64,000 nucleotides of DNA from Tenacibaculum agarivorans (GCF_001936575.1 NZ_MSMP01000009.1:1-64000), one strand, 5' to 3'; shown: positions 14,695 through 24,017, counted from the first letter of the stretch. Program-made: numbers and translations. Notes: generated by a model not told the origin, from the sequence alone.

Positions 14695-16140
14695 TTAAGG
14701 CTTAACTTTTTCTTCTGTATATAAATATTTATCCATCAAATACACCAAACTTGCCATAGAAGCACTTCCTAGTTCTAATTCTCTTTTATTTACTTTATCA
14801 AAAGTATCTATTGATGTATGATGATAATCAAAATAACGTTGCGAATCTGGCTTATAGCCTACTAATGTAATATGATCGTCTTTTAAGGGCTTAATATCAG
14901 CTCCACTATACCCTTTTATTAAATCATGTAAACCATAAGGAGCTAATAATCTATTCCAACTTTGGACCAAAGCCGTATTTTTCTCGTTAGCATCAATTGC
15001 AAAACCTCTAGGTGTATGTCCTCCCGAATCACTTTCTAACCCTCCAATATGAATTTCGTTGTTTTGTTTCGCTAATCTTGCATATTCTTTTGCTCCACGA
15101 GTTCCATTTTCTTCATTCATAAAAAACACTATTCTAATTGTGTTTTTCGGCTTAATATTATTCTTTTTAAATAAATACGCCACTTCCAAAGACTGCACTA
15201 CACCTGCTCCATCATCATGCGCACCTTCTCCTAAATCCCATGAATCTAAATGTCCACCTACAACAATAATTTTCTCAGGCTGCTCAGTACCCTTAATTTC
15301 ACCCACAACATTATGTGAAGGAGCATCAGGTAAAGTTTTGCAACTTTGTTTAAAGTAAAACTCTATGTCTGGATTCTCTTTTAAATCCCTACTTAAATTT
15401 TCTGCTGCTCTAGAACTAATTGCTGCTGCTGGAATGTACTGTTCCTTAGAAATATCTCCATACCCCATAGTTCCAGTATGTGGATAATCATCAATACCAT
15501 TAGTCATAGAACGTACTATTACTCCTTTAGCTCCAGCTATACCACAGACTCTTGCTCCAGAGAAACGTTGTCCAACACAACCACTGTAAGCCTCAAATGT
15601 ATTGATTAAAGTATTATCAAAAGCTCCATTAAAAAACACAATTTTATCTTTTAATTTATCTCCTAAGGCTTCTGCTTCTTTTATACTTTTTACTTCTACT
15701 ACTTTTCCTCTTACTCCAGAACTTGGTGTAGCTATTGAAAATCCAAGCGCACAAATTGGCACATTTTTTTGTTTTCCATCTACTGTGTAGTATGCTTGTT
15801 CCTTTTCTCCTCTTACCCAATGTGGTACCATTACTGGTTGCAACCATACTGAATCTAGTCCAATTTCTTTCATCAATTTCTCTCCCCAAACTACTGCTTT
15901 AGCTGCTTCAGGAGAACCTGATAAACGACCACCAATATTTTGGGTTAAATCACGCAACCATTCGTATGATTTTCCTTCGGTTAGTGCAGTGTTAAAAAAA
16001 TGCTTTACGTTAGTACTATCTTTCTTTTGTTCTTCAGAAAGTGTTGTATTTATTGTTGTTTTTAGTGTAGTGTTCTCTGTTGTTGGTTTGCAATTGTATA
16101 AAAATACTGCAGTGACACAGAACGCAAAAATTCTCTTCAT
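14695..16140 (-). CDS. M28-family metallopeptidase, carboxypeptidase Q-like lipoprotein
   Basis: The 481-residue protein begins with a lipoprotein signal (LYNC, Cys17) and matches the plasma glutamate carboxypeptidase / carboxypeptidase Q branch of M28. Metal-binding motifs are in order: VVGGHLDSWDLGEGAHDDGAG (His and bridging Asp, residues about 293-313), FFMNEENGTRGAKEYA (catalytic and ligand Glu), ESDSGGHTP and DYHHTSIDTFDKVN near the C-terminus. A PA-type insert occupies about residues 130-270. It would release C-terminal or dipeptide-linked amino acids at the envelope. It is the first gene of the operon with doxX and the amidohydrolase. Confidence 0.9.
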   Translation of the reverse strand: MKRIFAFCVTAVFLYNCKPTTENTTLKTTINTTLSEEQKKDSTNVKHFFNTALTEGKSYEWLRDLTQNIGGRLSGSPEAAKAVVWGEKLMKEIGLDSVWLQPVMVPHWVRGEKEQAYYTVDGKQKNVPICALGFSIATPSSGVRGKVVEVKSIKEAEALGDKLKDKIVFFNGAFDNTLINTFEAYSGCVGQRFSGARVCGIAGAKGVIVRSMTNGIDDYPHTGTMGYGDISKEQYIPAAAISSRAAENLSRDLKENPDIEFYFKQSCKTLPDAPSHNVVGEIKGTEQPEKIIVVGGHLDSWDLGEGAHDDGAGVVQSLEVAYLFKKNNIKPKNTIRIVFFMNEENGTRGAKEYARLAKQNNEIHIGGLESDSGGHTPRGFAIDANEKNTALVQSWNRLLAPYGLHDLIKGYSGADIKPLKDDHITLVGYKPDSQRYFDYHHTSIDTFDKVNKRELELGSASMASLVYLMDKYLYTEEKVKP

Positions 16141-16389
16141 TAGTAAAATAGTTGATTAAAAGCTAAAGCTACAAAAAAGTTTATGAACTCTAGAATACTT
16201 ATGATGTTCGTCTTGATAGTTTAACAAAATTCAGTGGTGTACATGGGGAATCTTGTAAAAAATCATTATTTTTCTCTGGACTCAATTTTTTTATTATTAA
16301 TGTAAAAAAGTATATTTGACTTAGTCACTAAAAAGTTATACAAAGTATATTCTACAAAATAATAATTTTTAATAACTAAACTATAATCT

Positions 16390-17280
16390 ATGAAAAAGGT
16401 ACTTATTCTGGCTTTCTTTTTATTTTTTGGTTGTAAAAATAAGCCTAAATGTTTTTTAAACGAAAATAATACTGGGAGAGAAATTTATGATATAGATGAA
16501 GCAACCTGTTTTATCACCCTGAAACTGAAAAATAATAGTTTTGATATGAATTTAATTCGTAATGCTTTACTTGTTGAAGAAAGTTATATGGATAAAATCG
16601 GACTAATTTCATACAATTCAAATTCGAAAAATAACACTGAATCAAATTTCGAATTGGATCTTAATAATCTTGTAAAATATGCCTTGAATCAAGAAGGAAT
16701 TAACTTAACACAAAGTGAACTATTACTTATTTATGAGACAGAAAATGAATATTTAAAGTTTATTGGGGTTGTGGGTGAAGAAAAAACATACACAAAACCA
16801 GAAACAAAGAAAACTTTTGATTATAATAATCATTCAGATTTTTTTTACCACACTTTGAATTTATTAAAAGACGAAAATTACACTGTAAAGTCATTTACTC
16901 AAGATTCTACTAAATTTATTGCTTATGAAGCAAAAAATAGCTATCCTGAACACAAAATTGTAAAACAAATTTTAGCACCAAACATAAAAAAGATTACTTA
17001 TACTATTGAAAGAAAATATCCCACTAGAAAAGGTGGCAATGATTTTGTAAAATTTAATATTTCAGAACTTTATTTCAAAAACGATTCGATTGCCAAAAAG
17101 AAAAAACATGAAATAGACTCAATTATTGAGTTTACAGATAGGATTGATATTTTCAATGACAAAAATTATGATTACACTGTACAAAAATCTAATCGAATAA
17201 TTTACGTGAGTTGTCAATCAAAATATCATTCTTACTCATCAGATTCTCTAAAACCTAAAATTGAAAAATTAAGTAAATAA
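16390..17280 (+). CDS. Lipoprotein of unknown function
   Basis: I do not recognise this 296-residue protein. It has a very short lipoprotein signal (LFFGC, Cys15) and a mature part rich in Lys, Asn and aromatic residues, with no cysteine after residue 40 except near the end. A TATATTTG sequence at 16311-16318 is a fair -7 box, giving a leader of about 70 bases. The gene converges on the azoreductase-like gene, with 10 bases between stops. The 249 bases upstream, between this gene and the peptidase, hold no other gene that I can see. Confidence 0.65.
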   Translation: MKKVLILAFFLFFGCKNKPKCFLNENNTGREIYDIDEATCFITLKLKNNSFDMNLIRNALLVEESYMDKIGLISYNSNSKNNTESNFELDLNNLVKYALNQEGINLTQSELLLIYETENEYLKFIGVVGEEKTYTKPETKKTFDYNNHSDFFYHTLNLLKDENYTVKSFTQDSTKFIAYEAKNSYPEHKIVKQILAPNIKKITYTIERKYPTRKGGNDFVKFNISELYFKNDSIAKKKKHEIDSIIEFTDRIDIFNDKNYDYTVQKSNRIIYVSCQSKYHSYSSDSLKPKIEKLSK

Positions 17281-17290
17281 CAATTGTCTA

Positions 17291-17917
17291 TTAACTCTCA
17301 TTAGGAAACCATTTATTTACTATGCTTTTAATCTCCAATTTAGCTACATCTAAAATTGATTCTAATCGATCTCTATTTTGGTCGACGCCGAAAGCAGAAA
17401 TTTGTTCTAATGGTATTCCAATAAAATCAAAATTCTGTTTTATTGTTGATGAAGCATATTCTTTTATATCTTCAGAATCACTATAATCAAAACCACTAAC
17501 AATAATTGATAAAGCTTTTTTATCGTTACAAAGCCCTATAAATCCAGTTTCAGGACTAAAAGAAAATGTTTTATCACTCACTACAATAGCATCAACCCAA
17601 GCTTTAACAGTAGCAGGTAATGTAAAATTATAAATAGGAAAAGCTATAACAACATAATCTGCTCTTAGTAATTGATTTATGTATTCATGATGGTTTGACA
17701 AAATAGAGAGCTCCGATTCTGAAAAATTTCTCTTTCCATTATTCCAATCCATTATTAAATTGAGGTTTTCTACTAACAATAAATCTGGAGGAGTTTCAGA
17801 TAAGTCTACTTCAGTTAGTTCAGTTTTTCCTTTAGTTAGCTTAATAAACTCATCGAACAACGTTTTTGTATAAGATCCTTTTCTAGGCGTATACCTAATT
17901 ACTAATGTTTTTGTCAT
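17291..17917 (-). CDS. FMN-dependent NAD(P)H oxidoreductase, azoreductase-like
   Basis: The 208-residue protein has a flavodoxin-like fold of the AcpD/azoreductase family. It opens with TKTLVIRYTPRKGSYTKTLFDEF (phosphate-binding loop for FMN), and the central motif AFPIYNFTLPATVKAWVDAIV matches the family's FMN contact and dimer region. The length is typical. Such enzymes reduce quinones, azo dyes or nitro compounds with NAD(P)H through bound FMN. It is divergent from a LysR regulator, with 79 bases between starts and a perfect palindrome at the LysR start, the classical arrangement of a LysR protein controlling its divergent neighbour in response to a quinone-like inducer. Confidence 0.85.
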   Translation of the reverse strand: MTKTLVIRYTPRKGSYTKTLFDEFIKLTKGKTELTEVDLSETPPDLLLVENLNLIMDWNNGKRNFSESELSILSNHHEYINQLLRADYVVIAFPIYNFTLPATVKAWVDAIVVSDKTFSFSPETGFIGLCNDKKALSIIVSGFDYSDSEDIKEYASSTIKQNFDFIGIPLEQISAFGVDQNRDRLESILDVAKLEIKSIVNKWFPNES

Positions 17918-17984
17918 GATTTATTTTTTTGTCAAAAGTAACTAGAGGTTATTAATAATTTTAATTATTTTAGTTTAACAATTA

Positions 17985-17998
17985 ATAACTATAGTTAT
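17985..17998. promoter_or_regulatory. Palindrome at the LysR start, candidate LysR site
   Basis: ATAACTATAGTTAT is a perfect 14-base palindrome that covers the first bases of the lysR-type start codon (ATG at 17997). It lies in the 79-base divergent region with the azoreductase-like gene. Binding here would block translation-proximal transcription of the regulator itself, as expected for autorepression. Confidence 0.45.
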
Positions 17999-18884
17999 GA
18001 TTAATTTAGAGTGGTTAAGAACTTTTAGCGCTATTTATGAATGTAAAAACATAACAGAAGCTTCTAAAAAATTAAACATGACTCAACCTGGGGTTAGTAA
18101 ACATTTAGCAGCACTAGAACATCATATTGGAAAAAAATTATTTGAAAGAACTACGCGTAAATTAACTACAACAGAGTATGGTAAGTTTTTTTATTCTCAA
18201 ATTACTGCTCCACTTCAAGAACTAGAAAAGGTAGAACATTATTCAAGTCAAAGAGTTAAAAAACAACGCTATGCCATAACCATTGGCTGTACAACTGACT
18301 TTTTCAAAAAAGAATTAATGCCTTTTATATATTCTTTTGACATGTATATAGTTACTCGTTTTGGTAATGAGAAAGAATTGATTGAAGCGCTAGAGATGGA
18401 TACAATTCAATTACTTGTAGGAATAAAAAAACATTTTACCTACAATCATGAATTTGATTTTTTAAAAAATGAAGAACTTGTGTTAATCTGCTCAAATACT
18501 ATTGAAATTCCAAAAGATGTAAACCAAAATGAAAAACAACTCATTAAATGGTTACAAAAACAAACTTGGTTTACTTTTAACAATGAACAAGATGATATAA
18601 AAAAGTTTTGGGAAGCTAGGTTTAATACATCTCCCCAAATTATTCCTAGATACATTTTACCATCTTATATAGATATTATAGAATCTATAAAACACAGTCA
18701 AGGTTTTAGTATTGTACCTAAACACTTATGCGAAAAAGAATTAGAATATAAGACAATTAAAATACCATTCAAGACATTAGTCCCCATCAACCAAAAATTA
18801 TTTTATTCTTATAAACTTAAGAATAGAAGATCTAAAGAAATCAATGCATTTAAAGAACAATTGGAAATGACTAAAGCTGTATAA
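17997..18884 (+). CDS. LysR-family transcriptional regulator
   Basis: The 295-residue protein has the LysR winged helix-turn-helix at its N-terminus (WLRTFSAIYECKNITEASKKLNMTQPGVSKHLAALEHHIGKKLFERTTRKLTTTEYG, residues about 5-61) and a periplasmic-binding-like effector domain from about residue 90. The effector domain is short in the second half but complete in length. It is divergent from the azoreductase-like oxidoreductase and is very probably its regulator. The inducer is unknown; quinones or electrophiles would fit the target enzyme. Confidence 0.9.
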   Translation: MINLEWLRTFSAIYECKNITEASKKLNMTQPGVSKHLAALEHHIGKKLFERTTRKLTTTEYGKFFYSQITAPLQELEKVEHYSSQRVKKQRYAITIGCTTDFFKKELMPFIYSFDMYIVTRFGNEKELIEALEMDTIQLLVGIKKHFTYNHEFDFLKNEELVLICSNTIEIPKDVNQNEKQLIKWLQKQTWFTFNNEQDDIKKFWEARFNTSPQIIPRYILPSYIDIIESIKHSQGFSIVPKHLCEKELEYKTIKIPFKTLVPINQKLFYSYKLKNRRSKEINAFKEQLEMTKAV

Positions 18885-19041
18885 GAGCGTAACTTTTTAA
18901 AATTATTTAATAACATTTCAATTCATCCAATATCCTCTATTTATATAAAAAAATTTAGTGTAGCGATATTGAATAAATACAAAAGAGTATATTTATGTAA
19001 AGTTTGTCTTACATACATTCTCATACTCTTCAATTAAAAAA

Positions 19042-19620
19042 ATGAACATAGATACATCTGAAATAACATCATTTTTTAAAACTCAATATCCTCTAAATCA
19101 AGAAGGTTTAAAAGAGTTATTAGATTTATTCAGTGTAAAAGAATTCAAAAAGAATACCCTAATTTTAAAAGCAGATAGTAAACAACAACAATTGTGTTTT
19201 TTGAACAAAGGAATTATTCGAGAATATTATGCATCTACTGATAAGGAAATCAATATCAATTTTTATACAAAACCACAGTTTATTACTGATTTATCCTCAT
19301 TTATAAACGATACAAAAACAAAAAAATATCAAGAAACATTAACTGATGTAGAGTTATTAGTTATTGATAAAGTTTCATTTAGAAAAATTTTGAATAAGCA
19401 CAAATGCGGAAAATCATTTATTGAATTATCATTTCAAAAACTCTTAAAACAAAAAGAGCTTTTTGAGTATAATAGAATTACAAAATCATCTGAAGAGTTA
19501 TACCGTGAGTTATTAATTTATAAGCCTAATTGGTTACAAACTATTCCACAATATCATATTGCTTCCTACCTAAATATTACCCCAGAAACATTGAGTCGAA
19601 TACGTAAACGTATTTCTTGA
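19042..19620 (+). CDS. Crp/Fnr-family transcriptional regulator (copy 3)
   Basis: The 192-residue protein has the effector-binding jelly roll (about residues 25-110, KNTLILKADSKQQQLCFLNKGIIREYY) and the C-terminal helix-turn-helix (IPQYHIASYLNITPETLSRIRKRI). It lacks the glycine-rich phosphate cassette of true cAMP-binding Crp, so the ligand is unclear. It lies 61 bases upstream of an MBL-fold hydrolase gene on the same strand, and the pair ends at a terminator, so it probably regulates that gene. Confidence 0.9.
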   Translation: MNIDTSEITSFFKTQYPLNQEGLKELLDLFSVKEFKKNTLILKADSKQQQLCFLNKGIIREYYASTDKEININFYTKPQFITDLSSFINDTKTKKYQETLTDVELLVIDKVSFRKILNKHKCGKSFIELSFQKLLKQKELFEYNRITKSSEELYRELLIYKPNWLQTIPQYHIASYLNITPETLSRIRKRIS

Positions 19621-19681
19621 TTCAAATCAATGTAGTTCATCAATTAGCTCTCTAATTTTGTCTCTCTAAGAAGATAATATT

Positions 19682-20452
19682 ATGAAAATACATCATTTGA
19701 GAAATGCTACAATGGTTATAGAATCCAACGATAAAGTAATTTTGGTTGATCCTATGTTAGGAGCAAAAGGTACAGCTGGACCTTCATTTACCTTATTTAG
19801 GTATAAACCCAAACGAAATCCAATTCTTGATTTACCAGCTAATGCAATGGATATTATAAATAAAACCACTCATTGTTTAATCACGCATTTACATCCTGAC
19901 CATTTAGATACATATGCTGAAACTCTATTAAAGACGAAAAGCACTCCTGTAATATGTAGTGTAAAAGATGAGAAAACACTTCGTAAACGTGGTTTAAATG
20001 TGACTCAAGTAGTTGATTACTGGAAGTCTTCTGAATTTTTAGGTGGAACAATTGAAGGTATTCCTGCAGTTCATGGCTACAGATTTATAGTAAAACTAAT
20101 GGGAAACGTGATGGGGTTTTATATCCAACTACCCGATGAGAAATCTATTTATATTAGTGCTGATACTATTTATACTGACGATGTTCATAAAGTATTATCA
20201 GACTATAAACCTGATATTAGTGTAGTTGCTAGTGGACGAGCACAATTGGATCTTTTCCAACCATTATTAATGAAAATGGAAGACATTGTCCGGTTTATTA
20301 ATAATGCACCTGATATGGTTATTGCCAATCATTTAGAGGCCGTTAATCATTGCCCAATTACAAGAGAAGAATTAGCTTTAGAACTCACAAATAGAGGATT
20401 GATAGAAAAAACTATAATTCCTGCGGATGGACAAATTATGGAATTCAATTAA
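19682..20452 (+). CDS. MBL-fold metallo-hydrolase (UlaG-like)
   Basis: The 256-residue protein is a metallo-beta-lactamase fold hydrolase. The metal motif HLHPDHLD is at about residues 68-75, and later ligands are HG (near residue 125), SADT (near 152) and the closing ANHLEAVNHCP. The opening KIHHLRNATMVIESNDKVILVDPMLG resembles UlaG-type and N-acyl-phosphatidylethanolamine phospholipase D-like proteins. It has no signal peptide and should be cytoplasmic. The substrate cannot be assigned. It follows a Crp/Fnr gene and is closed by the terminator at 20482. Confidence 0.85.
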   Translation: MKIHHLRNATMVIESNDKVILVDPMLGAKGTAGPSFTLFRYKPKRNPILDLPANAMDIINKTTHCLITHLHPDHLDTYAETLLKTKSTPVICSVKDEKTLRKRGLNVTQVVDYWKSSEFLGGTIEGIPAVHGYRFIVKLMGNVMGFYIQLPDEKSIYISADTIYTDDVHKVLSDYKPDISVVASGRAQLDLFQPLLMKMEDIVRFINNAPDMVIANHLEAVNHCPITREELALELTNRGLIEKTIIPADGQIMEFN

Positions 20453-20481
20453 AAAATTAATTCCTATGATTACTAATAAAT

Positions 20482-20520
20482 AATAGCGATTTAAGTATGA
20501 ATTAATCGCTATTTTGTTTT
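20482..20520 (+). terminator. Terminator after the MBL-fold gene
   Basis: AATAGCGATT (20482-20491) pairs with AATCGCTATT (20504-20513) around a 12-base loop and is followed by TTTGTTTT. It lies 30 bases after the stop codon. Confidence 0.8.
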
Positions 20521-20581
20521 ATCAAATCATATAATAATTGTAATCATCGGAGTTGTAATAATTGACTATTATTAATCTATA

Positions 20582-20680
20582 AAACCTTATGACAAATTAA
20601 ATGATAAAAAAGAATTTGAAAAAGCTTCATATCAATTGTTAACTAAAAATGAGAAAACTTTAGGTATATTTATAAACTAA
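20582..20680 (+). pseudogene. Possible short gene remnant
   Basis: A 32-codon open stretch ends in TAA at 20678-20680 and reads KPYDKLNDKKEFEKASYQLL and on, with coding-like amino-acid composition. It has no start codon and is preceded in frame by TAA at 20573. It looks like the C-terminal piece of a lost gene. The rest of the 288-base interval holds only the terminator at 20482. Confidence 0.25.
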
Positions 20681-20740
20681 CTAAGTAAAAATCAACAAAT
20701 GATTTCTTAGCAAAAACAGTAAGTATAATACTAAGAAATA

Positions 20741-21340
20741 ATGAAATCTAACATCAAAAAATATTTTGGAGAAGGCCTATTAATTGTTTTTAGTGTCCTT
20801 TTTGCCTTATTTATCAATAAATCATTTGAAAATCGTCAGGTAAATCAAAAGAAAAAAATAGCTAAAGAAAGTATACTTATAGAATTGTATACGAATCAAT
20901 CCATACTAAGGAATTGGAAAGAAAAACATACAGCAATAAAAAATAGAATCACACATGTAATTGATGGACAAGCTGATAGTATTAAAACAGAGTTAACAAA
21001 ATATGATTATTTAAACCTTGGAGTTTTAACGAATAATGAACCTTTAATCAATGCAATACTAACAAATACAGCTTGGGAATCAGCAAAAACAACAGGAATA
21101 ATTACTGAATTTGACTACGAGACAATTCAAAAACTAACTCATGTATATACCATGCAGGAAGTTTTGGCTGAACGAACCATTATGAATATTCTGGATTATT
21201 ATTTTGATACAGCATCTCATGATATGAACAATCTAAATAAAGTCCTAACACAATTTCAATTACGATTTTGGGAATTGACAGGACAAGAGGAATTAATGAT
21301 AACTTTATATAAAGACGCAATACAGCAGATAGAAAAATAA
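20741..21340 (+). CDS. Membrane-anchored DUF6090-like protein
   Basis: The 199-residue protein has one transmembrane helix near the N-terminus (residues 12-27, EGLLIVFSVLFALFINKSFE) followed by a long helical region that probably faces the periplasm. This is the layout of the DUF6090-type proteins common in Flavobacteriaceae, in which IVFGVLIAL..N.W is typical. The function is unknown. It stands alone between a terminator and a TPR gene. Confidence 0.6.
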   Translation: MKSNIKKYFGEGLLIVFSVLFALFINKSFENRQVNQKKKIAKESILIELYTNQSILRNWKEKHTAIKNRITHVIDGQADSIKTELTKYDYLNLGVLTNNEPLINAILTNTAWESAKTTGIITEFDYETIQKLTHVYTMQEVLAERTIMNILDYYFDTASHDMNNLNKVLTQFQLRFWELTGQEELMITLYKDAIQQIEK

Positions 21341-21507
21341 ATGTTCTAAAAAAAACAGTCATAATGATTATGATTCCTACTGAAATTCAAAGTTTAATTT
21401 TAATTGATTGATAAGGGTGTGAAATTACAGTTTGAAAGATTATAGAATTATTTCTACCCGATACTCTGATGACATTTTTTTTGTAATTTTGATATTAAAA
21501 TTAAATT

Positions 21508-22656
21508 ATGAAAAAGATACTACTTACATTGACAATTTGTTTCTTAAGTTTAACTAATTATGCTCAAGAGAACATTACAGCTGATCTTAAAATTGCATAT
21601 GAACAGAAGAGATATGATCACATCATCTCTGAATACTCAGAAAAAGTAAAAGAATATCCTGCTAAAGCAATTTATTATATAGCCATGGCTTACTACATGA
21701 AAGCCAATGATAGTAAAGTACTTGAATTAATGGATCTATCTATACAAAAGGATAAGACCGCCCCAGATGTATACTTTATCAAAGGAATGACATTTAACTT
21801 CATGGAACAGTTTCATAAAGCGATTAAATCATTCAATAAAGCTATTGATTTAGATACAACGAATTCAAATTATTTTAGTGGTTTAGGTGATTCATATTTT
21901 AATCAAAAAAAATATGAAGAGGCTCTTTCTGCATATAAAACAGCAACAGAGAAAAATCAACCAATTGACCGCCCTTTCACAATGATTCCTCAAATATATA
22001 TTGAGTTAAATCAACCTCAAAAAGCATTAAAAGCCTTTTATAAATCAAAAGAAAATATCTCTAAAGAATCCGATATGTATATAAATACTTTATATAATAT
22101 TGGACTTTATGAATTCTTAAATAAAGACTATGATAAATCTAAATCTGCATATAAAGAACTTTTAGAATTAGATCCAGATGATTATCATTCTATTGCAAAG
22201 TTGATTCAAGTTCTTTAGGGAAAGAAAGAATATGATAAAGTTAAACCTTTGAAAGAAAAGTTATACCAAGCTTATGATAAAGGTATTTTAGATGATAATC
22301 TAAAACAAATGTTTTGTTTCGATCAATTTGAATGGCAAGACAAACTGATCCTTGCTTATGAAAGATTTGCTGTTAAAGAAGGGAAATTATATTATAAACA
22401 TGTTTTTTACGTAACTAATAAAGAAGGAAAAACGGAATTTACTATTCAAACTGAAAACTCACCCATTTCAGTTGAGTTAGGAGGTCCAAAATATGCTATA
22501 GGAATGGATAAAGATGGTGTTCATTCAACCTTTGGATTTATTCCTGAAGACTTTAACTATGATGATCTGAAATCAATCATAATTAAAATATTAGACAAAC
22601 AAGTTAATTCAGTTTCAAGTTCAACGACTGGAAGTCCTAAGAAAGAAAAAAAATAA
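21508..22656 (+). pseudogene. Exported TPR protein interrupted by an in-frame TAG
   Basis: Codons 1-236 encode a signal peptide (residues 1-19, LTNYAQ) and about five tetratricopeptide repeats (for example PDVYFIKGMTFNFMEQFHKA and NYFSGLGDSYFNQKKYEEAL). Codon 237 (22216-22218) is TAG, and the same frame continues without any stop for 145 more codons: GKKEYDKVKPLKEKLY, then a distinct C-terminal domain (KLYYKHVFYVTNKEGKTEF) ending with a low-complexity SSSTTGSPKKEKK. The TAG falls within a repeat, so the full gene was one protein of about 382 residues. A change from TAT or TAC would restore it. It may be a recent pseudogene, a readthrough site or a sequencing error; a TTG at 22249 could allow the second part to be made alone. 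Confidence 0.75.
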
Positions 22657-22735
22657 ATACCATTCATTATATCTAATACCAACCTATAATTAAATTAATC
22701 AACCACTTGCTATAATATAAAGTATAACAAATCAT

Positions 22736-23290
22736 TTGAACGAAACTGAGAAAATACTATTAATCCTAGATTTAGATGAAACCTTAATTCACGCTACTGA
22801 GAAAAAACTTAACGTTGTAGCAGACTTTATGTATGCAGAATACTATGTATATAAACGACCTTATTTAATCGAGTTTTTAAGAGAAATGAATCAGCACTAC
22901 AAACTTGCGATTTGGTCATCTGCTGATGATGAATATGTAAATGGTATTGTCGAGATCATAAAACCAGCTGAAATAGCATTTGAATTTATTTGGGCTAGAA
23001 GTCGTTGTACTATTAGGCGGGACTATGAATTGGACAAATATATCCGTGAAAAGAGACTCAAAAAAGTCAAAAAACAAGGTTTTAAACTTGAAAAATGTTT
23101 GATTGTGGATGATTCTCCTGAAAAAACAAGAGACAATTTTGGAAATGCCATTTATATTTCACCGTTTGAAGGAAATCAAAATGACAACGAGCTAATTGTA
23201 CTATCGAAATTTCTAAAAACTATAAAAGATGCTGAAAATGTAAGAAGCATTGAAAAAAGAGGATGGCGTAGTAAAAACATACACCTTTAA
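22736..23290 (+). CDS. HAD-superfamily phosphatase of the NIF/FCP1 type
   Basis: The 184-residue protein contains the catalytic DxDxT motif in LLILDLDETLIHAT (residues about 9-18), the cap-less FCP1 homology core (KRPYLIEFLREMNQHYKLAIWSSADDEYV) and the acidic metal motif KCLIVDDSPEKTRDN. These are features of NLI-interacting-factor-like HAD phosphatases, which remove phosphate from proteins in eukaryotes; bacterial roles are unclear. No signal peptide is present. Translation appears to start at TTG (22736), because no ATG lies before the DxDxT motif in frame. The gene is followed by a small P-loop kinase-like gene. Confidence 0.82.
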   Translation: MNETEKILLILDLDETLIHATEKKLNVVADFMYAEYYVYKRPYLIEFLREMNQHYKLAIWSSADDEYVNGIVEIIKPAEIAFEFIWARSRCTIRRDYELDKYIREKRLKKVKKQGFKLEKCLIVDDSPEKTRDNFGNAIYISPFEGNQNDNELIVLSKFLKTIKDAENVRSIEKRGWRSKNIHL

Positions 23291-23350
23291 CGTGTTGTAC
23301 ATTTGTATTTCTTCTTACTAAAACATGTCTCAAACCAAAAAAAAATCAAA

Positions 23351-23893
23351 ATGAAAATTTTAATCTTTGGCGCTTCTGGTTCTGGAACAACAACTTTGGG
23401 AAGTGAGATTGAAAAAAAGACTGATTTTAAACATTTAGACGCTGATGATTATTATTGGGAAAAAACCAATCCTCCTTTTCAAAGAAAAGTACCTTTACTT
23501 AAAAGAAATGAATATCTAAAAAAAGATTTTGAACGTTTTGAAAATGTAATAATAAGCGGTTCAATGATTAGTTGGGGTAAAGAATGGTTAACAGCTTTTG
23601 ATTTAGTCATTTTTATTCGATTGGAAAATACTATAAGGATGGAACGTCTAAAAAAGCGTGAAGCTGAGCGGTATGGAGAAAAGCTTATCACTGATACACA
23701 AATTCAAGAAAACTCAAAAGCCTTTTTAGCATGGGCAAATCAATATGAAAATCCTGATTTTAAAGGTAGATCATTGAAAATTCATAATGAATGGATTAAA
23801 TTATTAGACTGTGAGGTTTTAAGATTAAACGGAGAAATCCAATTACATGAAAAAGTAGCAATTGTTCTCTCCAAAATAAAAGCAAAAAATTAA
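23351..23893 (+). CDS. Small P-loop NTPase, adenylate/shikimate kinase-like
   Basis: The 180-residue protein begins with a P-loop, ILIFGASGSGTTTLGSEIE, followed by LDADDYYW, ISGSMISWG and a lid-like RLKKREAERYGEKL, the layout of small nucleoside or adenylate kinase-like proteins. The Walker A lysine is replaced by Thr (GASGSGTT, residues 7-14), a variant that may alter nucleotide handling. I use the ATG at 23351; an earlier in-frame ATG at 23303 adds 16 residues ahead of the P-loop strand and is less likely. The substrate is unknown. Confidence 0.8.
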   Translation: MKILIFGASGSGTTTLGSEIEKKTDFKHLDADDYYWEKTNPPFQRKVPLLKRNEYLKKDFERFENVIISGSMISWGKEWLTAFDLVIFIRLENTIRMERLKKREAERYGEKLITDTQIQENSKAFLAWANQYENPDFKGRSLKIHNEWIKLLDCEVLRLNGEIQLHEKVAIVLSKIKAKN

Positions 23894-24017
23894 TTACCAC
23901 TCCTGTCCTACTTCCAAAATTCTCACAAGATTTTCTATTCGGTTTACTTTTACTAATTTTAGTCACTAAATCAAGTAAAGAATCATACGCAAAACGTTGG
24001 CCCTAAAAACGAATCTT

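Noticed and set aside
15059..15358. Plus-strand ORF opposite the carboxypeptidase Q-like gene
   Set aside because: It overlaps the catalytic part of a well-recognised M28 enzyme.
16231..16275. TTCAGTGGTGTACATGG before the lipoprotein at 16390 as a promoter-class copy
   Set aside because: It lacks CTGAAAAC, the spacing to the nearest TTTTT box is 23, and the start codon is more than 100 bases away.
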